Source: CAYURR01 sp964446745 (GTDB lineage Bacteria > Bacillota > Clostridia > Lachnospirales > WQUN01). From it: a stretch of 12,642 nt of DNA. This document shows positions 5,446 to 12,642 of this stretch, one piece after another (position 1 is the stretch's first letter; every line of letters starts with the position of its first letter). The translations under genes were made by a program, and so were the position numbers. The notes below the pieces were generated by a model. It was given only the letters and a program-made list of their open reading frames with translations, made no database searches and was not told where the DNA came from. The DNA lies in contig CAYURR010000079.1 in NCBI GenBank assembly GCA_964446745.1, positions 1-12,642 of the forward strand, given 5' to 3'.

Positions 5446-8400
5446 TTATTTTATCCCCATCGTAAAGCACATCCTGTAATTCCCTGCGTGGACCGTGTAG
5501 TGCGGGTCGAGCTGTGTGCTCCATGCCATTTCGCTACCGATGCCTGTATGCAAGCAGTCGATATGCAGGTAGATCTCGTCGCGCTTTGGCAGCTCGTGAT
5601 CGTGCGCGGCACTGTGATAATCCTCGATGCTGTTATTGCGCACATCGAAATGAAACGGTATGTCGGAGCTGAACGTGAGCCCGGATGCAAAGGTTATGCG
5701 GCGGGTTTGCTCGTGGCCGCCGTTTTCCGATGGGGGAGCAAACGCGAAATGCTCGGCATTCACATCGGTCTCAAACAATCCGAAGCGTGCGGTGCTCATT
5801 CTGTCCGGATAGCATTCGTGAGGGCCAAAGCCGAGATATTCAAACGTCGCGCATTCTATCGGCAGTACAAACTCTACGCCGATCCTCGGTACGATGCCGA
5901 GCGCTTCATCCATACGCACATCATACTCCACACCGATATGACCGTCTGGATACAGCATATAAACAGTCTGCGTATAGATCGGGCTCTCGAAGCCCGGCTT
6001 AACAGAATATAGCTTTGCTCCCACGGCTATGCGAACAAACGATCCGCCCTCCGTCTTGTCTAATGTAAAGGATAAAACCTCTCGTTTGAGATTACCAAAG
6101 CGTAGAAATTCAAATGCTTCATACGCATAAAAGCCCGGATAATAATCCAGCCCGGACAGCGGGCGATCAAAACATTCGGACGCACCACTCAGCAGTAGGT
6201 TTTTGTCGATGCCGGTACGCGAGGTATAGAAACCCGTGATCAGCCCTGTATCTTTTGAAAATACATATCTGGCATTTTCAAATGTGACGGTAACTGTCAA
6301 TCCGTCCTCGTTGACGGCCAGTTTGCTCGATTCTGAGGGCGACACATTTAAAGGAGCGGGCATAACTACAGGTGTAGCCAAAGCAAACGAGAACACCCCG
6401 ACCTCATAACCGTTTTCCGCATATAGGTTGTCAAAGCCCTGTCTTACAGAGATATCCAATGTGTACACAGCACCCGGAATGGGTTCGTAAGGTATGTCTA
6501 TAGAAATACGTGCCTGTTCGCCGGACTTAATATCCGGTAACGTGATGGTGGCGGTTTTGAGGGTCTTGCCGTTTTCGTTTAATGTCGCGACGCAGTAATA
6601 ATCCGACAGCGACCTGTCAATGGAACGATTCTTGACCCAAAACTCCGTGCGCCCGAGCGGATGCACCCAAGCCGTGTGATTGTCGCCCTTGTCGATGATA
6701 ACGGGTGTATAGACGGCCTTGACCTCATGCGCCACGGGTTTGTATTTAAGATCAGGCATCACGATGCCGTTATTGCACATAAACAGCGGGCATTCCCATT
6801 CGAGCACATCCTCGTTGTAATCACCGCCATATGTATAAAACGCGTTTACACCGTCCACATCCCTAACGCCAAACGGCTCGGTCAGGGATTTGTCCTGCCA
6901 GTCCCAGATATAACCGCCTTGGAATCGCGGGAAACGCTCCGTGAGCTCAAGGAATTTGTCAATGCCTCCACCCGCATTGCGAATCTGATACAGATATTCA
7001 ACCAAGATTATCGGTCGGTCGTCCTTTGTGTCACCGAGCATCTCGTGGATGCGCGAGATCGGCGCGTACATATCGCCCCTGATGTCCGAGATGTTTTTGC
7101 CCGGGCGACCAGCCTCGTATTGTGTGATGCGCGTATCGTCATAGGACTTTAGAAAGCCGTACATAGCCGCGTGGTTCGGTCCGTAGCCGCTCTCGTTGCC
7201 CAGAGACCACGAGTAGATTGAGGCATGGTTCTTGTAATTGACGGCCATACGCGCCGCACGCTCGACAAAGCTGCGTGCGTATGACGGATCATGCGTGAGC
7301 TGACCCGCTACGCCATGTGTCTCGATGTTGCATTCGCAGATCAAAAGCAGCCCGTATCTGTCGCAGAGATCGTACCATTCGGGAGCGTCCGGATAATGAC
7401 AGGTGCGTACGGAATTGATGTTCATGCGTTTCATGGCTATTATCTCTTTTTCCATCCACTCCGTGGGAACGGCCCTGCCCCTGAAATGGCAGAAATCGTG
7501 ACGGTTTACGCCCTTTAATACGATGCGCTTGCCGTTAATAAGCAAGATCCCATCAACGATCTCGACGGTCTTGAAGCCTATGCTACAGGCCTCGATGTCC
7601 AACGGGCGATCTTGTTCCAGTGCTTCTTGATCTGCGTACAGGGATATCACTGCCGTATAAAGCGTTGGAAAATCCGGTGACCATAGCTTTATCTTGGCGA
7701 CATCGAGAGAAACGCGTGCGGCGTTAGCGGTCGGTCGATTTTTGATTGTGTATTCGGCCTGAGGCATTACATCCGATGCGCCTTCGGCGAGCATCGAACG
7801 ATTGGCGTCATAGATGCGCAAACGAACCTTCGCGTCCGCAAAGTGCTCAGGGCGGCTCACGGAGACATCGGCTGTGACTGATCCCGTACCAAAACGCAGA
7901 TCCGGCAGTGCCTTGATCTGATAATCAAAGATACAGAGCTTGGGTTTTGCGACGAGCCATACATGTCGAAAAATCCCCGACACATGCCAGTAATCCTGAT
8001 CCTCGAGGTAGATAGCATCCGAAAAGCGCATGACCTGTACAGCCATTGTATTAATGCCGTGCTTTATGTATCCGGTGATGTTGAACTCTGCCGGGAGTTT
8101 GCTGTCCTCCGAATAGCCCACGGGTTCACCGTTTATCCAGAGATAGAAAGCCGTTTCCACACCGTCGAAGCGGATAAAGATATCCTTGTCACTCCATGCG
8201 GATTTGGTATCGACCTCAAACTCACGCAGGTAACAGCCTGTGGGGTTTTCTTTCGGGATGAACGGTGGGTTAGGGGTCTTGCGGGTATTCGTTGCGTGAT
8301 TGTGGGCTTGGATCAGGTGATGGCCGTCTTTGTCGTATTGCCAAGGGTAGACGAAGTTTGTATAAATCGGTTGGCCGTGTCCGTGGAGCTCCCAGTTAGA

Positions 8401-8676
8401 CGGGACGGGTAATACAGTCCAGTCCTGCGCCTCATTATGTAAAAAGCCCTCGACATAGAAATCGGGCACATGCTCTGGTGTGTCAAAGAGCTTGAAGCGG
8501 TACTCGCCGTCGAGGCTTTTTATATTCGGTGAGGGTAGATGATCGGACGCGGATGCCAAGGCAGACTCCTCGTCTGTATATGCACCCCATTTGGTATGAG
8601 CGGGCACACGATTGATCGAGGTCACGTCGATGTTTTCATAATCGGGTCGAAGGTGAAACGCTTGGCGCTTATTCAT
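5446..8676 (-). CDS. Beta-galactosidase, GH2 LacZ type, with altered galactose pocket
   Basis: This 1076-aa cytosolic enzyme has the LacZ five-domain layout: jelly roll (about 50-240), immunoglobulin-like (240-360), TIM barrel (370-650), a second immunoglobulin-like domain (650-765) and the large C-terminal beta sandwich (790-1076). Catalytic residues match LacZ: acid/base Glu495 in GNESGYG, nucleophile Glu560 in ILVEY, and His393, His427, Glu452, His454, Tyr537, Trp591, Asn636 and Trp1052. GPHECYPDR (951-959) and ENGGHEQTR (984-992) mark the last domain. Two departures stand out. Tyr563 replaces LacZ His540, which contacts the galactose 6-OH. About 20 extra residues (112-136) follow TNFVYP near the substrate-binding Asn107. 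ATG 8676 has GGAGG at good spacing. It lies 14 bp after the M20 gene, so the two form an operon. It likely hydrolyses a beta-galactoside or related pyranoside, but lactose is not assured. Confidence 0.93.
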   Translation of the reverse strand: MNKRQAFHLRPDYENIDVTSINRVPAHTKWGAYTDEESALASASDHLPSPNIKSLDGEYRFKLFDTPEHVPDFYVEGFLHNEAQDWTVLPVPSNWELHGHGQPIYTNFVYPWQYDKDGHHLIQAHNHATNTRKTPNPPFIPKENPTGCYLREFEVDTKSAWSDKDIFIRFDGVETAFYLWINGEPVGYSEDSKLPAEFNITGYIKHGINTMAVQVMRFSDAIYLEDQDYWHVSGIFRHVWLVAKPKLCIFDYQIKALPDLRFGTGSVTADVSVSRPEHFADAKVRLRIYDANRSMLAEGASDVMPQAEYTIKNRPTANAARVSLDVAKIKLWSPDFPTLYTAVISLYADQEALEQDRPLDIEACSIGFKTVEIVDGILLINGKRIVLKGVNRHDFCHFRGRAVPTEWMEKEIIAMKRMNINSVRTCHYPDAPEWYDLCDRYGLLLICECNIETHGVAGQLTHDPSYARSFVERAARMAVNYKNHASIYSWSLGNESGYGPNHAAMYGFLKSYDDTRITQYEAGRPGKNISDIRGDMYAPISRIHEMLGDTKDDRPIILVEYLYQIRNAGGGIDKFLELTERFPRFQGGYIWDWQDKSLTEPFGVRDVDGVNAFYTYGGDYNEDVLEWECPLFMCNNGIVMPDLKYKPVAHEVKAVYTPVIIDKGDNHTAWVHPLGRTEFWVKNRSIDRSLSDYYCVATLNENGKTLKTATITLPDIKSGEQARISIDIPYEPIPGAVYTLDISVRQGFDNLYAENGYEVGVFSFALATPVVMPAPLNVSPSESSKLAVNEDGLTVTVTFENARYVFSKDTGLITGFYTSRTGIDKNLLLSGASECFDRPLSGLDYYPGFYAYEAFEFLRFGNLKREVLSFTLDKTEGGSFVRIAVGAKLYSVKPGFESPIYTQTVYMLYPDGHIGVEYDVRMDEALGIVPRIGVEFVLPIECATFEYLGFGPHECYPDRMSTARFGLFETDVNAEHFAFAPPSENGGHEQTRRITFASGLTFSSDIPFHFDVRNNSIEDYHSAAHDHELPKRDEIYLHIDCLHTGIGSEMAWSTQLDPHYTVHAGNYRMCFTMGIK

Positions 8677-8690
8677 GCATGAACCTCCGT

Positions 8691-9884
8691 TTATATATCG
8701 TTGTTTAGAAACCGGATCGCAAAGCCCGCGTACATAGCGGCGGCTGTTAAGATTGCGTTCTCGTCCGCGAAATATGTGCGTTGATGCGGCTCGCAGCGCC
8801 TAGCCGGGTCAGGGCTGCCGCTGCCCACAAACGCAAAAAAGCCCGGCGCGTGATGCGTAAACCATGCAAAGTCTTCGCTGCCGGATATGATATGACTATG
8901 ATCTATAGCGTTCTCGCCGAATAACGCCTGAGCCGCTTCGCGAGCAGTCAGACCTATAGCGGGATCGTTTATAACGGGTGGGATGTAGGTGGTGAATTGG
9001 ACGGTAGCCTCCGCCCGAAAGGTTTTTGCGGTTTCCTCGGCTATACGCGTGAGCGCATCCCTTGCCTGTATGCGCATGGCCTCACTGTAGCAGCGTATCG
9101 TACCCCTCAGCTCGGCTGTTTCGGCGATGATATTAAAGCGTGTGCCCGCGTTAAAGGTCCCGAAGGTCACGACCACATTCTCGCACGAGGGCAGCTCACG
9201 CGCGAGTATGGACTGTGCGTTCATCACGATGGCGGAGCCTACAAGCAGTGCGTCTACGCATTTAGACGGCATCGCACCGTGCCCACCCTTGCCCTTTACA
9301 GTGATGATGAAGTCCTCACAGGCCGCCATGACCGGCCCGTCCGCAAACGCTACGGTACCGGCGGGATAAAACGGCATCACATGCGTGCCGAATACCGCGT
9401 CCACGCCACGCATGAAATTCTCAGTCTCGAGCATGGCCTTTGCGCCCTCGCCGAGCTCTTCGGCGGGCTGGAAGATCAAACGCACCGTACCGTTGAAGCT
9501 GTCTCTGAGTTCGTTCAATATACGCGCGGCGCAAAGTAGGGAGGATGTATGCAGATCGTGCCCACAGGCGTGCATAAAGCCGTCCCGCCGGGATTTATAA
9601 TCCACGTCCGTTTCCTCTGTGAGCTCGAGCGCATCCATATCCGCGCGAAGTGCAACCGTACGCCGTGCCCCTGAGTCCTTGCTGCCGATTATATCGGCTA
9701 TGATGCCCGTTTCAGTGACATATCTACTCGGTATCCCCATCGCATCGAGCTCGGCCTTTACGAGCTTCGAGGTCTCGTATTCGTGAAACGAGGGCTCCGG
9801 ATACATATGGATACGCCTGCGCAGCTCGACCGCGTAGTCGTGATATGACTGAGCGAGGTTTAAGATTTGTTGCATATTTAACAT
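8691..9884 (-). CDS. M20D-family metal-dependent amidohydrolase
   Basis: This enzyme has 397 aa from ATG 9884. An in-frame ATG at 9944 would add 20 residues but has no ribosome binding site, whereas GGAGGGA (9897-9903) lies 12 nt before 9884, a rather long spacing. Family members hydrolyse N-acyl amino acids, hippurate, diaminopimelate derivatives or auxin conjugates with two metal ions. All M20D ligands are visible (numbering from 9884): HACGHDLH (105-112) with Cys107 and His109, AEELGEG (141-147) with catalytic and ligand glutamates, His168 in GTHVMP, and His367 in EPHQRT near the C-terminus. ADMDAL (81-86) and SGSEDFAWF (334-342) are further family hallmarks. The dimerisation domain spans about 180-290. 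No signal peptide. It is first in the unit with beta-galactosidase. The substrate is unknown. Confidence 0.9.
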   Translation of the reverse strand: MLNMQQILNLAQSYHDYAVELRRRIHMYPEPSFHEYETSKLVKAELDAMGIPSRYVTETGIIADIIGSKDSGARRTVALRADMDALELTEETDVDYKSRRDGFMHACGHDLHTSSLLCAARILNELRDSFNGTVRLIFQPAEELGEGAKAMLETENFMRGVDAVFGTHVMPFYPAGTVAFADGPVMAACEDFIITVKGKGGHGAMPSKCVDALLVGSAIVMNAQSILARELPSCENVVVTFGTFNAGTRFNIIAETAELRGTIRCYSEAMRIQARDALTRIAEETAKTFRAEATVQFTTYIPPVINDPAIGLTAREAAQALFGENAIDHSHIISGSEDFAWFTHHAPGFFAFVGSGSPDPARRCEPHQRTYFADENAILTAAAMYAGFAIRFLNNDI

Positions 9885-9896
9885 GCTGATGTTATG

Positions 9897-9903
9897 TCCC
9901 TCC
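9897..9903 (-). promoter_or_regulatory. Ribosome binding site deciding the M20 start
   Basis: GGAGGGA on the minus strand lies 12 nt upstream of ATG 9884 and within the longer open frame that begins at 9944. This favours the shorter protein. Confidence 0.55.
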
Positions 9904-9933
9904 ACAATATAAGAATTAACCACAGTAAGTAAA

Positions 9934-9962
9934 TTGACATACATACAGTAAAATGATAACTT
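9934..9962 (+). promoter_or_regulatory. Promoter of the DUF3800 gene
   Basis: A perfect -35 TTGACA (9934-9939), a 17-bp spacer, and a weak -10 TAACTT (9957-9962) preceded by the extended TGA. It lies about 40 bp before the DUF3800 start, in the region divergent from the M20 gene. Confidence 0.5.
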
Positions 9963-10001
9963 ATGTAAAATTTAATACTTTATGTACAGGAGATGAGGAA
10001 T

Positions 10002-10775
10002 ATGCTTGTATTCTTAGATGAAAGCGGTCATCCAAGGCCGACGGATAACAATGTTTTTTCATGCCTTGCGGCCATATGCATTGAAGAAACCGATATTAGA
10101 TATCTAATGAAGGACATTTATGTATTGAAAAATACGCTGTTTCAAAATCAGTCTGAGAAGAAGGCGTCTAATATTCTACAAAAGAATACATTTTTATATC
10201 CTGACAAGTACTCAAAGCGTAAACAGTATGTAGATGCAATGATAGATCTCATTGATGATTATTCAGCAAAAGTGTTTTCGGTAATTGTTGAAAGGCCTAC
10301 GATTGACATAATCACTCAAGATGGTAGGCTGCCAAAGTATTATATTCCTATAATAAAGATCGTGGAGCTGTACTGTGAAAACGAAAATAAGCTAAAGTCT
10401 TTGTTTATATATGATGTCCAAAACGAAAAAGAAGATGAACGAAGAACGCATGCCTTTACCAACTTCTTATACAAATTAAAGCTCGGACGAAGCTTTAATA
10501 AAATACTTGAAATACCGTTGTTTGCAAGTTCATCTATTACCCCTGGTATACAGCTTGCAGATATTGTTGCGGCTGTTATCCGGTTGTACTATACTCATTC
10601 GCTTGACAGGCTTTCGCCAAAAAACGATTTCGAGGACTGGATTCTATCTCTGTTTAATAGCATTAAACGATCGACTGTAAATATCCAAGAAAGAAACACC
10701 GGGTTTAATCATTACGGATTATATAAGATGCCTAAGAGTGTTTTTGAAAATGATCAAGATGGTTATTTGGATTAA
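10002..10775 (+). CDS. DUF3800 protein, RNase H-like fold
   Basis: This protein has 257 aa from ATG 10002. AGGAG (9988-9992) is 9 nt ahead of it, whereas it directly touches the alternative ATG at 9993. The N-terminal FLDESGHP (4-11) and the late PGIQLADIVAAVIRLYY (181-197) are the two hallmarks of DUF3800, a family predicted to share the RNase H/integrase-like nuclease fold. Likely acidic residues are Asp6, Glu7, Asp138 in FIYDVQ and Asp187 in QLAD. Members occur on mobile elements and beside defence genes, but no such partner is visible here. The gene is AT-rich compared with both neighbours, consistent with transfer. It appears to be transcribed alone. Its biochemical activity is unproven. 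Confidence 0.88.
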   Translation: MLVFLDESGHPRPTDNNVFSCLAAICIEETDIRYLMKDIYVLKNTLFQNQSEKKASNILQKNTFLYPDKYSKRKQYVDAMIDLIDDYSAKVFSVIVERPTIDIITQDGRLPKYYIPIIKIVELYCENENKLKSLFIYDVQNEKEDERRTHAFTNFLYKLKLGRSFNKILEIPLFASSSITPGIQLADIVAAVIRLYYTHSLDRLSPKNDFEDWILSLFNSIKRSTVNIQERNTGFNHYGLYKMPKSVFENDQDGYLD

Positions 10776-10798
10776 AGTACATAAAATTATGCCATTGC

Positions 10799-10826
10799 TT
10801 GCATTATCTTTAAAATAACATATAAT
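10799..10826 (+). promoter_or_regulatory. Possible promoter downstream of DUF3800
   Basis: A perfect -10 TATAAT (10821-10826) with a weak -35 TTGCAT (10799-10804) at 16 bp spacing. The surrounding sequence is AT-rich, so a chance match is possible. It would drive the candidate small RNA that follows. Confidence 0.38.
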
Positions 10827-10832
10827 AATATT

Positions 10833-10906
10833 AAGGGATGTATGTCGCTCCTTTCAGGGGCCGCGATTTCCCATATAGCGAGAGCCTATAGCTCTCGCTT
10901 TTTATT
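10833..10906 (+). ncRNA. Candidate small RNA with own promoter and terminator
   Basis: From the expected start near 10833 to the terminator, about 74 nt could form two hairpins. The first is closed by GGGA (10835-10838) with TCCC (10869-10872). Inside it TCGC (10845-10848) pairs with GCGA (10863-10866), and TCC pairs with GGG around loop TTTCA. The second is the intrinsic terminator. No start codon with a ribosome binding site lies inside. I recognise no known RNA family. The alternative is that this is just the 3' untranslated region of the DUF3800 transcript. Confidence 0.3.
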
Positions 10907-10910
10907 TTTT
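10878..10910 (+). terminator. Intrinsic terminator downstream of DUF3800
   Basis: A perfect 8-bp stem GCGAGAGC/GCTCTCGC with loop CTATA, followed by TTTTTATTTTTT. The T tract overlaps the stop codon of the convergent NudF gene (10902-10904). It is about 100 bp from the DUF3800 stop. Confidence 0.88.
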
Positions 10911-11426
10911 CTGCTTCAAATACAACAACGCCATTATCGTCTTGCTGTCCGTAATGCTACCGTCGGCCAGCATAGCAAACGCCTCCTCGGGGGTATAGCG
11001 CTCTATAGTGACGAACTCATCCGGGTCGCAGTGCTGCACGCCCTGAGAAAGATTCGTCGCGAGGTAGATATAGACGACCTCCGTGGAAACACCGATCGAC
11101 GAGATACTCTTGAGGATGAAACTCAACTCGCCCGCGATAAGCCCGGTTTCCTCCTCAAGCTCGCGGCCCGCGCAAACGGCGGGGTCTTCGCCCGGATCGA
11201 GACAGCCCGCAGGTATCTCGAGCATGAAATCATCCGTGGTGAAACGATACTGACGCACGAACACGATCTTGCCGTCGTTGTCGATAGGTAGTATTGCAGA
11301 TGCACCGCCATGTGTGATGATGTCTCTGAATACCTCCTGCCCGTTTGGCAGGAGGTATTTCTGTTTCTCGACATCAAAGACCATACCGTTATAAACGGTT
11401 TGTTTACTGAGCATTTTATATTCCAT
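10902..11426 (-). CDS. nudF: ADP-ribose pyrophosphatase, Nudix family
   Basis: This 174-aa protein is of normal length for NudF-type ADP-ribose pyrophosphatases, which split ADP-ribose to AMP and ribose 5-phosphate. The complete Nudix box (Gx5Ex7REUxEExGU) runs from Gly74 through Glu80 and RELEEETGL (88-96). The family lead-in IVFVRQYR (54-61) and LEIPAG (69-74) is also present, matching the ADP-sugar subgroup. ATG 11426 is preceded by AAGGGG at a spacing of 8. The gene begins 11 bp after the asnS stop, with its ribosome binding site in that gap, so it is co-transcribed with asnS. Other ADP-sugars remain possible substrates. Confidence 0.9.
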   Translation of the reverse strand: MEYKMLSKQTVYNGMVFDVEKQKYLLPNGQEVFRDIITHGGASAILPIDNDGKIVFVRQYRFTTDDFMLEIPAGCLDPGEDPAVCAGRELEEETGLIAGELSFILKSISSIGVSTEVVYIYLATNLSQGVQHCDPDEFVTIERYTPEEAFAMLADGSITDSKTIMALLYLKQKK

Positions 11427-11437
11427 AGTTTTTCCCC

Positions 11438-12642
<1,205 letters not shown>

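Noticed and set aside
5411..5524. Longer 77-aa form of the 39-aa protein, extending into the beta-galactosidase 3' end
   Set aside because: The extension overlaps the beta-galactosidase coding region in another frame and its ATG has no ribosome binding site. The TTG at 5410 has one.
5434..6012. Open frame of 192 aa on the plus strand opposite the beta-galactosidase C-terminus
   Set aside because: It has no start signal or domain, and the minus-strand frame contains conserved LacZ motifs throughout.
8997..9539. Open frame of 180 aa on the plus strand opposite the M20 gene
   Set aside because: It is a shadow of the M20 coding sequence, with no family features.
9906..9933. TTTACT-16-TATATT on the minus strand as a promoter for the M20 gene
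   Set aside because: The expected transcript start would fall inside the GGAGGGA ribosome binding site, which leaves no usable leader.
10842..11291. Open frame of 149 aa on the plus strand across the nudF region
   Set aside because: It runs through the terminator hairpin and antisense to the Nudix box, so it is a shadow frame.

Overview
The window looks like an ordinary chromosomal stretch from an anaerobic member of the Bacillota, most likely a gut-type Clostridia. Supporting signs are strong purine-rich ribosome binding sites (AAGGAG, GGAGGT), several U-tailed intrinsic terminators, standard-code stops, and a mix of LacZ-type GH2 beta-galactosidase, ROK/PIG-L sugar genes, NudF and AsnRS. 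Most genes appear to be of moderate GC. The PIN toxin pair and the DUF3800 gene are visibly AT-richer and may be acquired. I see no phage, transposase, CRISPR array or rRNA.

Left edge (1-445, minus strand): the 5' part of a small membrane-anchored zinc-ribbon protein, a strong intrinsic terminator, and tRNA-Thr(GGU) with a near-consensus promoter. Then, on the plus strand (546-2875), a two-gene unit of a PIG-L/LmbE-type deacetylase and an unusual ROK-like sugar kinase closes with a long hairpin terminator. This pair could deacetylate and phosphorylate an amino-sugar compound.

Middle (2950-5128): a DUF3298-type protein without a signal peptide (plus) converges and overlaps with a hypoxanthine/uracil-DNA glycosylase (minus). 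The glycosylase diverges from a compact plus-strand unit of a DUF1905 protein, a putative antitoxin and a PIN-domain (VapC-like) toxin. That unit ends in a hairpin shared with the convergent unit that follows.

Minus-strand catabolic unit (9884 down to 5109): an M20D amidohydrolase, a 1076-aa GH2 beta-galactosidase with a non-standard active site, and two tiny hydrophilic proteins (39 and 50 aa), each with a clear ribosome binding site. A gene finder would easily miss the two small ones. A plus-strand DUF3800 gene (10002-10775) diverges from this unit. After it comes a 126-bp gap holding a TATAAT promoter, a foldable segment and an intrinsic terminator, which is a possible small RNA.

Right edge (minus): asparaginyl-tRNA synthetase (5' end beyond the window) followed 11 bp later by an ADP-ribose pyrophosphatase. 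No gene-free stretch exceeds about 300 bases. The points most worth a second look are the beta-galactosidase active-site change (Tyr563 where LacZ has His540), the two small proteins behind it, the ROK-like kinase with no zinc motif, and the candidate small RNA.
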